Shown one piece after another: positions 12,001-23,390 of a stretch of DNA of 64,000 bases (the first letter of the stretch is position 1; every line of letters begins with the position of its first letter). The position numbers and the translations under genes are program-made. The stretch comes from Bradysia coprophila (taxonomy: Eukaryota > Arthropoda > Insecta > Diptera > Sciaridae): assembly GCF_014529535.1 (NCBI RefSeq), contig NW_023503370.1:1694552-1758551 (forward strand), in the 5' to 3' direction. Below the pieces are notes generated by a model. The model did not search any database and had not been told where the DNA came from. It worked only from the letters and a program-made list of their open reading frames with translations.

Positions 12001-14804
12001 AAAGTATTTGGCAAGTTGATTGGAGGAATGTGACCTGTGACACAACATAAAACAGTGACCAATGGCTTTTGAGTTACGGAGGGGAAACACCAAAGAGTAA
12101 TGAACTTTGTTGATTTAATATTTCTTAGGAAGAGATACATTTATGTTGTGTGATCGTTATGCACTTTCCAAACAAAATCTTCGATAATATTACGTAAATA
12201 AGCGCCCAGCTCCTTACACTCATCAGTCCAATTTTTTTTTTCAATTGCTTGATGATGGTCACCAGAAAATAATATCTTACAAATAAGGCTCGGACTAGGT
12301 CCAATTGAGGTAATGCAAAATTAAATTAATTCAAACGCTTTATACAGTCATAGGCCATAGATCGTATTTACTATGATTTGCCTCAGTGGCTTTTCCAGGA
12401 ACCACTGCAATTTAAACGATCGTCTCCACAGAATAGACAGGTCAACAGATCCTACCAATTCTTGTGTTGCCTTGGAAATTGCCCTCGTTATACTGGTCTT
12501 AGGTTTCATACCTTTGGATATTGTGAACTCTGTGATGAAGATCTGCCATCTTTAGCTGGAAAACATCTTAACGAATTTCTATTGAAAACTGAAAGATTCC
12601 AGTATCAGACGTAGTAAGGCTTGGGGGTTGGATGTCTAATCTGTGTTTTTACAGTTTATAATAAGAAATTCTTATCTTGTAAGCCCTGCGACACTCGAAT
12701 TTAATCTAAATCAGGTTACTTTGAAATCAAACGCACTAGCTTTCTGTTTCACATGTCGGTGCTGCAGTATTGAACGAACGGTGTAATAAAACTTATATCT
12801 GTAAACAGTTCAACTCCAGAAGAACCTGATTGAAATATTGAATATGTTTATTGCTTTATTCAATGGAAAGCTGGACAGAATGACAACAAACCATTCTAAA
12901 TTCGATCTATTGCCTCTTTTAAGGCAATTTAGTCAATTTTGCATGATCTGAGGTGTACCTGTTCTGAGTCTTCTACACTTTTATCTCACGTGTGAAGAGG
13001 CCAGCCTACCAAGGCAAAGGACTAGGACAAAAATTAAAAATTCTCCACCATTCACTGACTACTGAAACACATAAATATGATCGACTACATTTATACCCTT
13101 CACCACATACCCTTACGTTACAGAAAATTTTCCAAAAAGGACAGCAACGAAATGTTTTTTCCCTCGTTGATGTAACGAACTGCTGAAACAGTGAATTTCC
13201 ACTGTTTGCATAACTCTTGAGTCAAAACGTTCTGCCATATAATTAATGTAAAAATGCACGAACCGTTCACCGATTTTAATGAATAAACTTTTGTTGTTCG
13301 GATGAACTTTAGTTATTGTCGCTGGATTAAAATCGAGCGCATCTTACATGCCACATATTAAATTAGAAGCAATAAATCTGCCCGTTTCAATGTATTTTCA
13401 GATTTAATTGTTGACATCTAACTGTGATTTTCGAACTTTGTGTGTGCCATGTTCAAAATGCAATTTAAATTAACCTCAGATACTCGTTACATTAATACAT
13501 AATTCCTCTAAGTCATACCAAATTTTAAGAATTTACCGGTTTTTTTTTGTTGGTTTGGTATTTTGAAATTCTGGTGCTGTTGTCAGCTATTTTCAGTACA
13601 GTCTCTATTCTCTTCCAAATTACAAAGAAAGCACCAATTCCTCTTCTACACGACAATGTATAATATATATATATATATAAAAGCGATTGCAGTTCGTGAT
13701 CTTTAATCCGTTTTGTTGATTGCGTTCACAAGTTCTATTTATATAAAAAAAAATATTTTTGACAATAATTATAACACATAAAAATAGGAAAATAAATTTT
13801 AATTTTAGACGTTCGAGGATTTTAATTGCAATTTTGTTTAATTCTATCTCTTTGAAAAACCCCATTTCAGAATTGTTGGCCTAGAAATTTCTTCAAAGAA
13901 AGGTTTCATCAAATGTCAAAAGACGGCGATAAAAATCTACCATTATCAGGTGAGTCGTATATTAGATTGGACAGAAAAATGCTATTCGGAAGCGTGAACC
14001 ATTATATAGCCTCTAGAGATTGGATTCTTTTTTTCCCTCTCGTCTCTTCTCCATAATTAATGATCCATTACGAATTTTAAGTGCTATAATCAACTATGTG
14101 ATTTAATATGACCACCTTGATCACATTCTATAAACATCGGTTGTCCTATAGGTTACAATTATAAATATATATAATGCACATGAGATAATTTATTTACGAA
14201 CATTTTTTATGTTTATCTCGAGTATAAAATATATCATTTGACAACGTTCCAAATCACAGAATCACTTAACCGTATCCCAGTGCTCGGATATAATCAAACA
14301 TTTTTTGGGCTATTTTTGGGTTCGTCAACGAAATAATATCGCACTACTAAAGAATTGTGTATAATATATCGAATTTTGGTGTAGGTCATTTAATATTTAC
14401 ATGTAAATATTTCATTGGGTTTAAAATTTTGTCAAAAAATTTTTACGGTTAAAAAAAACTAATTAATTGGACCTGGATGTTAATGTAGGGAATATTTGAA
14501 ATTATTGGCGCAACATCACATTTTCGTTAGTAGAAGCCAAATGTTTACATTAAGAAAAGGAAAGACGGTTTGAGTACTGTATGCAGCCGAATAGTTTTTA
14601 TTTCGTTACATATTCAAACATTCTGGATATGTTTGAATCTGAATTGATGATAAGTAAAAAAAAATTGTTTTAATAGGTTATCAATCATCTCCAACCAATG
14701 GTTCTAGTTTGGAGTGTCTTAATCTTATTGTTCAAAGTATAAATTCAACACAACATCATGTACAACCAGCAGTTCCCGCAGTTCCAAGTCGTTCAAAAAT
14801 TTAA
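1..14804 (+). CDS. nau: nautilus/MyoD-family myogenic bHLH transcription factor (5' partial)
   Basis: This is the muscle-determination bHLH factor, a nuclear E-box-binding protein. Exons by splice consensus and phase: 1-53 (partial, ends in the basic region with [17 protein letters not shown]), 1188-1310 (helix-loop-helix, including [16 protein letters not shown]), 1380-1454 (ends PEYV), 13871-13949 and 14677-14804 (stop TAA 14802-14804). The last exon carries the conserved helix-III motif [14 protein letters not shown], which clinches the MyoD family. Every junction is in phase. A further phase-0 exon at 1973-2035 is possible, but its donor (GTGTAG) is weak, and the exon before it also joins 13871 in phase without it. 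The N-terminal Cys/His-rich region and the start codon lie left of the window. The intron before 13871 is about 11.8 kb (12.4 kb if the doubtful exon is skipped) and contains several transposon relics. Family identity is very secure; the 1973-2035 exon is doubtful. Confidence 0.93.
581..690. repeat. Interspersed repeat, family C, copy 1
   Basis: A 65-bp inverted-repeat unit (ATTTATGCAAC at 581-591, GTTGCATAAAT at 635-645) is followed by a tail containing GAATCTCGGTGCAAAGTAC and TTAGGCTT. The tail matches the reverse complement of 15690-15770, and both copies have CAGAGG(T/C)ATCTAA inside the hairpin. A non-autonomous element is the simplest reading. Confidence 0.55.
812..930. mobile_element. 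MITE family B, decayed copy
   Basis: The left end reads CATAGCACTGCTCCCAGCA, close to the left end of the intact copy at 47811-47949. The right end, TGCTAGGAGCAG, stops before the expected GTGCTATG, so the copy is eroded and no target duplication is visible. Confidence 0.6.
2640..2890. repeat. Dispersed repeat with CGGCTTCGCCTCGG motif
   Basis: The words CGGCTTCGCCTCGG, CTGCGGCGAAACCGTACC and ACACAAGAAGTA(TA)CCATTT recur in a similar arrangement near 8810-8970 (CATGGCGGCGAAACTTTACC, GGTTTCGCCTCGGATCGG). This suggests two decayed copies of one element within the same intron. Limits are uncertain. Confidence 0.4.
6603..6763. mobile_element. MITE family A, intact copy (161 bp)
   Basis: Terminal inverted repeats start CAACGCACTTCAAGCAAAAG and end with the exact complement ...CTTGAAGTGCGTTG. 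The element is flanked by a perfect 7-bp duplication, ATTGAAG (6596-6602 and 6764-6770). There is no coding capacity. The same element occurs at 16133-16196 (internally deleted) and 53929-54088. Confidence 0.88.
8297..8589. mobile_element. Inverted-repeat element with ~63-bp arms
   Basis: The left arm 8297-8360 (starts CACGGTGAGCTTGAAAAAA) pairs with the right arm 8527-8589 (ends TTAAGCTCACCGTG). Both contain GACCTCTCGTGGACAT or its complement and AAACCACTAAAAACATTTTA or its complement. The centre is about 165 bp of unique DNA. No clear target duplication is seen. Confidence 0.7.
8900..8965 (+). repeat. 33-bp tandem duplication
   Basis: Two adjacent copies of a unit starting ATCGGTATATTTGAC and containing AGAAGTACCATTTT (8900-8932 and 8933-8965), differing at a few positions. 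The unit lies inside the dispersed repeat related to 2640-2890. Confidence 0.65.
10376..10594. repeat. Inverted-repeat element
   Basis: Outer arms GAAGTACTAGATTTA (10377-10391) and TAAATCTAGTACTTC pair near 10578-10592. An inner pair, GGAAACTTGG and CCAAGTTTCC, extends the fold. It looks like a non-autonomous DNA transposon with decayed arms. No target duplication was recognised. Confidence 0.5.
13663..13679. repeat. TA microsatellite
   Basis: About eight TA dinucleotides, just upstream of the penultimate nau exon. Confidence 0.8.
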
Positions 14805-15654
14805 TGTTTTTTTTTCTAAATTTAAGTTTTTATTGTAAAGTAGGTAAATTATTTGCTTGGCTCAAAATTAATAGAAATAATGAGAAAGTTAATTTTCAAT
14901 TTTTTGGTACAGTCGAAGAAAAATAAGAAACTGGCAATACAATCCAATCAAATGCTATTTATCCCACAGCATTACCAATGTTACGATATTTACGTATGTA
15001 TATGTATTATAACTTGTAAATCACATGTGGATTAAATAATATCGTTTGGATTGTATTCGTTGAAAAAACCGAAATCTATTTTTCTTCTACTGTACTTTTT
15101 TCCTTTCAAATGCAATTTGTGTAGAATTTGAGGAGAAAAAACAGTAGTGACCAATTCTCTCTATTCGTTTTGAGGCAAGTGTATTTGAAAAAACATTTTG
15201 CTTCAATAGATTTTGAACTTCATAGATATAATGTCAGTGTTAGTTGCTGTAGTTACATTAATATCTTAAACAAATTGCTGTAGAATGTGTCGATTCAACA
15301 CTAAAATAGTTATTTAACTTACTTGTAACTAGAAGTTGCATTTCGAATGTGAATTTTGGCTCCAGACGATGGTGGAAGCTGCAATTTTCACTTCTATCAG
15401 GAGCCGGTCATAAATTATGCAAGTGATCTAAGATTTTAGCGTTACATAATTTATGAACTTATGAATTTCATAACCGAATTAGTGGTTGTGTGAAACACAC
15501 GTAACAATTTCCCAAACATATACCAACTTTTGAGCGTCAGATCTTAAACACATCTTCTGTGCAACACAACAGAAACGAAGTTGATATGACTTCTCATTTA
15601 CACCCTTCAAATGAATTACAATAATTTTCGTGCCGAAGATGTCGAAATAGCTAT

Positions 15655-15835
15655 TTATGACATCTAGTGCGAAGCACTTTATTAGGCTCTAGATGTGTAG
15701 ATGTGAGGCTGCCGGCCGTTTGTCATCGTGAGCCTAGTAAAGTACTCTGCAACGAGATTCGTATACAACGTTTTATGCCACAGAGGCATCTAACGTTTCT
15801 AAATTTTACATAATGCTGATTGGCATAAACACCAT
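15655..15835. repeat. Interspersed repeat, family C, copy 2
   Basis: It contains the hairpin TTTTATGCCA...TGGCATAAA (about 15771-15829) and an adjoining segment GAGCCTAGTAAAGTACTCTGC. In reverse complement this segment matches the tail of the copy at 581-690. A second CACTTTATTAGGCTCTAGATG segment at the left end makes this copy longer. Confidence 0.55.
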
Positions 15836-16132
15836 TTCCTGCTTTTTAGAGGGTAGGTTATGCACTCGTGTGTGAGTTCCATATGTTTTTCCAGAAAATA
15901 GAATCAAATGTTTTACTTTTCGTCACTGAGTTGTAAAAAATCTTTTTCGAAGCTGTTCGAGTACCGAAAACATTTCGTACGGAAGTACTTTTTCACACTA
16001 GAGCGAAAAAAGTTTTTGCGTAGTTTTATATCTTGTGTTGAAATATCAGAACTTCGCCGTTCATTTCCGGTACATCATAAGCTAGGCGTTGTTCCTAACT
16101 TATGCAAAAAATGTTATACTTTTTTACTAAAA

Positions 16133-16196
16133 CAACTCGCTTCAAGCAAAAGTGGTACTCTATGTCATTAATAGCACTTTTGCTTGAAGTGCGTTG
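16133..16196. mobile_element. MITE family A, internally deleted copy (64 bp)
   Basis: Only the two terminal repeats remain, almost back to back (CAACTCGCTTCAAGCAAAAG ... GCACTTTTGCTTGAAGTGCG). The flanks are ACTAAAA on the left and ACTAAAG on the right, a 7-bp duplication with one change. This is the deletion product expected of a long hairpin. Confidence 0.78.
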
Positions 16197-18469
16197 ACTA
16201 AAGTAATATTTTGGCACTGGTGATTGTGTCGAAAGTCGGCGGTTCGTATTAGTAATCTCATCTCCAGTGCATAAAACAACACCATGCCTCAAAATTAACT
16301 ATTACTATTTCATTGATCTATGGTAAACATCGGTTCCCTTAGCTCCTTAGAGTATAACTACAATAGCTCGTACTGTTGTAAAGATTTCGTAAAATTCTTC
16401 GACCGCATCTAGACTTTGAATATGATTGACTATCCTTTCAAATGTAAGAATTTCTGCCTTCTGATAACACTTTTAGGTGATAAAAAAATTAAAAGAACCG
16501 ACCTTTGCATTGCAATTTGTTTATGAGCGAACGTAACACGGTGATGACGACTGGAAATTCTACGAAAAATTTAGTTTAATTGAAAATGTAAATAAATTGC
16601 AATCATCTAGCCGATAAACAAAATATTGTAACAATTTAATCGAAAAATTAAAAAGAAAATCAAAAAAATCAAAAACATTTCGTTTATTCAAATTGAAATA
16701 AAAATGTCAAATTATCTCAATATTCACACTTTAATGGCACTCAATATTTAACGCATAAAAACTGTCGTCTAATTATAGGTCCCTCGAGAGATCGGTAAGT
16801 AATGGATCGTGTTTTGTATATATCTACACGACAAAATATTTAAAAGCTGTAATTTTCAAATGATTTCTAAGTGTTTTGCTCTTAAAATTCAGAATTTGAC
16901 TTCAAAATGCTTTCTATATGGAATGTAATCTGTGCAACACATCCTGAGCGGCGTGTTTTTGTTGTTTTGTTTTTGATGGGATGTCGTTATGTTTTTCTTT
17001 AACACACTCATTATAAATGGAACTCTGTTTAGCATCGAATCCTTTCTATTAATTCTGTTTTAATGATAAAGCTACTGAAATTTTCAATCAATAACCTAAA
17101 TTTGGACCGTGAAGATGTTAAGACACGCATTCAAGCGTTATTTTGTTTATTTATTTATTTTAAGTTTGAAGGACCAAAGGTGCTGCACGTAAAAAAACCT
17201 TTGAGTATGTAATGTGTAGCAGAATGCGTGATTTTAAAGGATTTTTTGTGTGAAATTAGATATGATATCTGGCCCGGTTACTTACATAAATCAAAAGCTG
17301 GTTTCAATTTTACTATCCCTGATAAGTTGCTTGTTCAAATTTGGAATTTGACTGTAGAGAGAACTTTAAAAATTGTCAACCCTACCAACCGATGCGTAAA
17401 ATAATTACACTTTTAGTGTGTTCAATTGCTGTTTACCGTATCTGTGTTCACACACCAAAAATAAATTTTCTTGGATATTTATCCAGCATCGATGAACCTA
17501 ATTATGAACTCGAAACGAATTCAAGATTCAGCACGATTCAAAGATTAAAATGCCGGTTTTAAATATATGTCAAACAAAGTGTCATGCTCCATTAAATATA
17601 TTAAACAAATTGACAAAATCGTGGACTATTTATTGCGCTAGCGTTAGAGGAATTTATTTTTAACTTTTAACATCAATGTTTTAGTAAAATGTTTTCATAA
17701 TACCAATCGGTAGTAACGCCTTAATTTCCGTTAACAAGCCAACCATGTAATATGTGTGTGTCGAATTACACCGAAAAGTAGAGAGAAAAAAAGTGATGCG
17801 AAGAACGGGAAGAAAATGCAGAAGGAAAAAAAGGCCCACCGTAAAGCTGAAATAATATGTAACGGTAGGAGGACACAGATACTGCGACACTATTATTTCA
17901 AATATTTTATGGGTAAGATATCGGCATAAAAAAGGACATCCACTGTTTCCGTTTTGTAACATCCTATGATTTGTACACAAATCCCATGCATCCGATAATG
18001 ATTGTTGATGATCTTCTGGCTCTTGCTACGATGGTAAGGGGATGTTAGCTTCGTTACATTAATTGGAGTATTGAGCGATTAGATGTTTGGATTTAGTTAC
18101 TGACAAATTCATTCATTCAATTTCCAGTACCTATCATTAAAGTTTGTAAGAATAGCACGAATGAATGAAAACGAAACCAAATAGCATCGAAAAGAGATAG
18201 ATTAGGGCTGTTAGAAGTCAATATACCTCTGTGTGCTTTAACTTACTTGCAACGACACAATATAGCTATTTTCATAACATGAGAAAATTGTCAACCTGAG
18301 GCCGAGGTTGACAACACATCGTATGCTCAAATTTCCAGTTTAGGCACCGGTTAGGAAAAAGATTTTATTTACATGTGTGGGGTCCTCATTTTTACAGGCA
18401 CTGTACATTGAATGGATTAAGATGCTGAAATGCGTATCTTTTTTCAAACTTCAAAGAGTGTTTTTGAGC

Positions 18470-18554
18470 AACCAACTACGGTAACTGTCTTTTCAACAGG
18501 TGTAGAATTTGTATATCCGAGCTGAAAAACAGTTACCGAACAGGTTGCTCAAAA
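18470..18554. repeat. Short inverted repeat
   Basis: GAGCAACC, CGGTAACTG and TTTTCA in the left arm (18475-18495) are matched in order by TGAAAAACAGTTACCG and GGTTGCTC in the right arm (18522-18550). It is probably a small fold-back transposon remnant. Confidence 0.5.
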
Positions 18555-18791
18555 TCAACGAGTGAGTTATCGAGTATCGCAAAACTGTTTCAGAATTAAT
18601 GGATTGCGTAACAGAATCCAATTCATATAGAAATTCACGCAAAATTATTCCACATAAAATCGATTATTTTAGCGGGGGAAATGGCTTAATGTTCAACTTT
18701 CGCATGGGGCAGGCAGTAAATATTTTCTATTCCTAATCTGGAAATTCGATCGGAAATTACTACAGCACGAACGTTTTCTATTTCGATTGAC

Positions 18792-18797
18792 TTTATT
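18792..18797 (-). terminator. Polyadenylation signal AATAAA of the glucosylceramidase gene
   Basis: AATAAA on the - strand lies about 12 nt beyond the TAG stop at 18809-18811, at the expected side of the gene. Confidence 0.6.
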
Positions 18798-18808
18798 CAT
18801 TGTTTCGA

Positions 18809-21800
18809 CTAAAAATACACCAGCGTATGAATGGATCTAGGTGGTAACGACAATTTTATATTAATGCTTCCGTCTCTCAGTTTAATGTCAGCTTTCAGCG
18901 AAGATCTGTAAAAGAGTTTCCACAATGTCTTACACGACTCCGTTCAATCACATTTCAAACTGCAATGACTTACCGGTTAAAAATTACTACAGCAATTGAA
19001 TTATCTGGTCGTTGATAACCCACAGTTTGTACGCTATTGTGTGAACTCCGAACGTCAATTCGAATGGAATCTTCGACAATAAATCTTGAGAAATGGCCAA
19101 TGATGTAGAAAATTGGCTGTTTGTAGAACTCATTTTTGCCTGGAGATAACATGTTATTGAAATTGCTTCTGCAAGCAGGTTATTCATTGTACTGAACATA
19201 CTTGTCGTATTGACGATAACCGGAGCTTCTACTGTATTGTTTACATAATTTGGTCCACCAGTTTCATCGAGAACAATATTCCAATCGACCCAGCCACCCA
19301 CCCAATGTGTTAAATCCTTTTGAATTATCGTTTCATCAATTAGGTCATACTCATTCATATGCGGCAGTAGCAAATAATGGAACAAAAATTGACTCACCTC
19401 AATATATGATCTGGCGTATTGTTCTGCTCTCTCCCATGAGCCGAGTATAGGTCCATGAACAGTCAATGGTTTGTCACCTATCGAGTTTTAAACAATTCAT
19501 TCTAATGAGCATTTCTTCAAAACAATTCCGAAGAAGTCGGTACTGGCCATTAATTAAAGGGGGTATTTTGAGAAACCAGAATATAATTCGATTACATTAT
19601 TAGCAGTCCAACGTGTGGAACGTACCTAAGCACGACTCGGTGTTTAAAATAAATTTGTCGGGAAATAGTCTGTGAGTTTTATCTAACAAAGACGGAGGAG
19701 CAATGTTATCCCAATACCAATGTACCGCAAAGCCATCCAGGTATTTGATAGCCTCTGAATGAGCACCTTGCATCTGTATTTGTAGCATCATGTTACATAC
19801 AAACTGTCATGTTCATATTTAATTTACATAACCAAACCTCTTCATACCACACTGGCATCACATATCGCTGATCGTCTCCTCCAAGCAGTTTCACATTTCT
19901 AAATGGTGAATTCCGAAGTAGCGGCCCAAGATGATCTCCCACCCATTGCCCCTGTTTAAATATTTAAAAAAATCGAAAATGCTATGAACTACAGTTACGT
20001 ACTTGAGTACCAGCCGTCCAGCCTAAGCTCATAAAGTGTACGAACACCCAACCAATTATTCCGTTCAAAGGTTCATTTCCTGTAGAAAAGGCCCAAAAGT
20101 TAATTCCTTTTTCGGCCATCAGTTCTAAGTATCTTTGAAATTGCAATTTTAATTACGGATTTACGTTCATATAAGGTTGTGCTCTTACTTTAAATGGTAC
20201 TGTGCCCATGTAGCGTAATATTCTGATCTTAATGCACCGAAACCGGTCCAGTCATTATTCGTTTTCATCCATGGTGGAGGACTCCATGCCGCACCAATAT
20301 ATTTGATGTTGTCATTAGCAGATGCAATTTTTAAATCGTTCAGTTGAGATATCTGAAACAATGATGTTGTGCTAAAACATCATATTCTATTCCTAGTGCA
20401 AAACGGAAACTATTTATTACCCGCTTCAAATCTCGATCGTCTAGTTTTTGGAAATTGGATAAATTTGTATCGTGAGTCGGTAGCTCATTGTATGCCCATG
20501 GCGCCAGATCAAAATCAGAACCGCCGATTGGAATTCTCATCATATTATATCCAATTCCTTCAGTTTTCGAAAAATATGCTCTGAAAGTAGTGTGATTTAG
20601 ATGAACTTACGGTTGGCTCATTGGAATAGAAGTACGACAAAAGTTTGGTAATTTGCTAATTGTTTTAAAAGATGTAACTCTCGTACTTGTAAATGTGATT
20701 CTGTAAAGATTTTGGTAGCATATCGACGATATGTGACACAGTTCCGGTAAATGCACCTCCAAATCCAAGATTTGTCTGATAAGTGTTGTTTCGATTCACT
20801 GTGATATCGGAGCTAATGGTGAGAAATCCTAAGTTTTCGAAGGAAATTATGTTTGATAGAAACGTACAGAAAATGGCGTAACAGTAACTTACTTAGAAAA
20901 TTCTCGGCCGATCCTTGATTGGATAAGACTTGTGGAACTATGATATTTATCTGTAAAATGTAAAATAATCGAAAATAAAATCTCGGCAGAAAGGGCCAAT
21001 ACTATCACTACCGAGTTCACTACTTACTCCATACTTCGACGAATTTTTTATAAATCGGTTTCTAGACTGAAGTTTACTGTGAGTAACTTCGAATCGCAAG
21101 CCTCCCTGGAAAGTTGAAACATTTGTTTTGTTCTTTTCATGGCTGTTCATTAAAACTATTTGCCTTACCAAACTTGTAGACACCAAAACGATGTCATCCG
21201 TTTCTTTTGGATCCACATTTTCCAGAGTATCGCAGTATTCTTCGGTGCAGACACATACTATGCCTTTGGGAAATCGTTTCTGGCGACAGGGTGAGGCTAA
21301 TATGATAAGTGAATAGAAAACTTATGAAAAATTTGAAAAAAGAAATCCGCCCCCAGTTGAACAAGTTCAAAATTCTCTAACATCAAATTAAGATAAAAAG
21401 TTTTTAGAAACAATTTCACAGTTACTGGTGAATATTTGATGATAAATAATTGCCTGCTATTTAATGTTATGTAGGAAAATGAAGTCTTTTGCACCTACTG
21501 GTATTGTGAACTACCAGTGAAGATGAAGAGAGAGTAGGGAATAAATCATCTTTAATCTAATCGAATCAGCGTACAGTCGACGACTTTCAAATGAGTGATT
21601 TTATTTCAGGTGATCCACTCATACAAACAAATGTCCTATTGGTCGTTTATACGGTTGAAAAATATACACGCAAGAGCATGGCAGCAAATGCGTCCATTAT
21701 TTCAAAGTCGCCGACTGTAGTAATGTGTTATAGTACACCGATACTGAGAGAGTACATCGTGATATTAGTAAAACTGAGGGTAAAACATTTCCCGATAATG

Positions 21801-23390
21801 AATGAATTCGACGCACTTGTTCTGTTATCAACACTCGTCTTTCCTTTCAAAACATATTGTTTGCACACTAATAACAACTAAATAACATCTGTGTCGATAG
21901 TAGCTCATTGATAATTTTCGGTTGGAAACGATATTCGTACTAAATAGTTGAAGGGCATCAGAATATTCTTGCATATTTTTGCTATTCAGCCAATTGGCAC
22001 CTGATTATTAAAAAAAAAAACAATTAGATTAGTTCATACGAACACCAGTTTGTTGAATCTCTTAACTTTCATTTTTTGGATTCGTTTCCAGTGAATGCAT
22101 ACATTCAAATATGCAAAAAAGCAATTCCTTCTTTCCCTCTTTTATTATTCTACAGGTAGAAAGTTTTGAGAAACAGGTGTACTGAACGGCTTAAAATAAT
22201 ATTATGATTCATCTCTGACTTCTCCGGTATTTACAATCGAAAACAAAACATTTGGTCATTGTACTGCATTTATTTCGTCACATCTAACAGATATATTCAT
22301 TGCCACTTAGTATCATTGACTCAAATTATCACATTTTGAATTGTGGTCAATGGTACAAAGTGACAATGAATATCACATCTGCTACATCTGACGAAATGAA
22401 TGCAGCACAATGTACAATGAATTATGTATGATCAATAAACTCTGAGAAAAAGCGAAATTGCATATCTCCGCCTACAGTTATGCTAGTAAAGTAATCAGTG
22501 TATAATGTAGCAGATAGATATCTTATTCAGAAAATCTATGCTGAATTGAATAATGTTGCGTCATTACATCAAAGCAATTGAATCTAAGGAGATTCGAACG
22601 ATTGTGGCTTTACACAGCACTGCTTCTAGCATGATCATAGAAAATATTCGGAGGCTGATGATATCACAGTAGGCACTGTAGACGCTTGTTTTCGTTGTAA
22701 GAGTTAAAACATACAATACAAACAATCCTAAGTGGTAGCTCTTTTCACCGAAGCCTCCAAATTTGACAATTCAGTGTTCATGCTAGGAGCAGTGCTGTGG
22801 GCTCTATCATCTAAGTTGTATTCACCGTACGATATATTCGCTGTGTTAACGATCGTTACAATCTTCAAGAATTCAAATTTCAAAAAATGAGTAAATTGGT
22901 TTGGTGTCAACAAATGGTTAAGGGGATGATTATGCAAAAGTCGGTATTTTTTACTACTTCACCATTATTTCGATTCCCAGTCCATCCCCTCGCTGGACAT
23001 CCAAAATGGAAGATTATTAAAAATTAGATTTGTCGACTTTGTCAATTAAAAGTGTGGCTATTCATTCAGAATTTTTAGTTTGAAACAAAAAGAGATTTTT
23101 AAACAAATATTTCCAACTATCTATATGGATGTCCACAAGTCTCTGACTCTCCCCATCTGTTCTGTCCAACTTCGTCCAGTTTTTATGAACCCCCCTTTAG
23201 ACCCTAAAGCCTAAAGTACACATCCCGCGGTTAATAATAAAGACATTGTATATGGATGGCTATTTAGATACGCTGACTTGATACACACCAAGGCAATACA
23301 TTTTTTTCTTCATTATTGCTTAAACGACTACTTACCGTGAATAACAATCGCACTGGAGATACATAAAATAAGCACTAGACTCGATTTCAT
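18809..23390 (-). CDS. GBA1: Lysosomal glucosylceramidase (acid beta-glucosidase, GH30)
   Basis: This enzyme hydrolyses glucosylceramide to glucose and ceramide in the lysosome. Fourteen exons, all in phase, 5' to 3': 23390-23336, 21296-21169, 21105-21028, 20950-20893, 20828-20687, 20580-20421, 20352-20189, 20132-20003, 19951-19838, 19773-19626, 19477-19398, 19316-19202, 19139-18974, 18905-18809; 544 codons plus TAG, against 536 for human. A signal peptide (MKSSLVLILCISSAIVIH) is followed by the cysteine-rich start (IVCVCTEEYCDT). The acid/base is E282 in STGNEP and the nucleophile E389 in LNTESCLG. Substrate-site motifs VHWYW, GGWVDWN and GGPNYV are kept. The C-terminal part has FYKQPIFYIIGHFSRFI and ends PPRSIHTLVYF. 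Oddity: the glycone-binding loop reads GFGGAFTG where the family has GFGGA(x)TD. Whether this is the orthologue of fly Gba1a or Gba1b cannot be told. Confidence 0.95.
22613..22799. mobile_element. MITE family B, copy in the first intron of the glucosylceramidase gene
   Basis: Ends are CACAGCACTGCTTCTAGCAT and ...ATGCTAGGAGCAGTGCTGTG. The flanks GGCTTTA (22606-22612) and GGCTCTA (22800-22806) form a 7-bp target duplication with one mismatch. Confidence 0.78.

Larger units (their letters stand above)
2036..13870 (+). other. Giant intron of nau, rich in repeats
   Basis: Nearly 12 kb without a recognisable exon. Short reading frames here are frequent but show no family motif, and A/T runs are common. 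It holds the MITE at 6603-6763, inverted repeats at 8297-8589 and 10376-10594, related CGGCGAAAC/TTCGCC-containing repeats near 2640-2890 and 8810-8970, and a TA run at 13663-13679. Muscle enhancers would be expected in such an intron, but none can be identified by eye. Confidence 0.6.
14805..18808. other. Intergenic region between nau and the glucosylceramidase gene
   Basis: The 3' ends of both flanking genes face this gap. It holds the family C repeat at 15655-15835, the short MITE A derivative at 16133-16196 and an inverted repeat at 18470-18554. The small reading frames here show no recognisable domain. Confidence 0.6.

Noticed and set aside
12373-12614. Two overlapping frames of 60 and 78 codons with Cys pairs (LCCLGNC, YCELC)
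   Set aside because: The cysteines do not form a spacing I can tie to a zinc finger, and there is no neighbouring exon; left as intron.
19317-19397. Open frame running through between two glucosylceramidase exons (VSQFLFHYLLLPH...)
   Set aside because: Removing it as an 81-bp intron gives an alignment of identical length with the human enzyme (YARSYIEDLTHWVGGWVDW); the open frame is chance.
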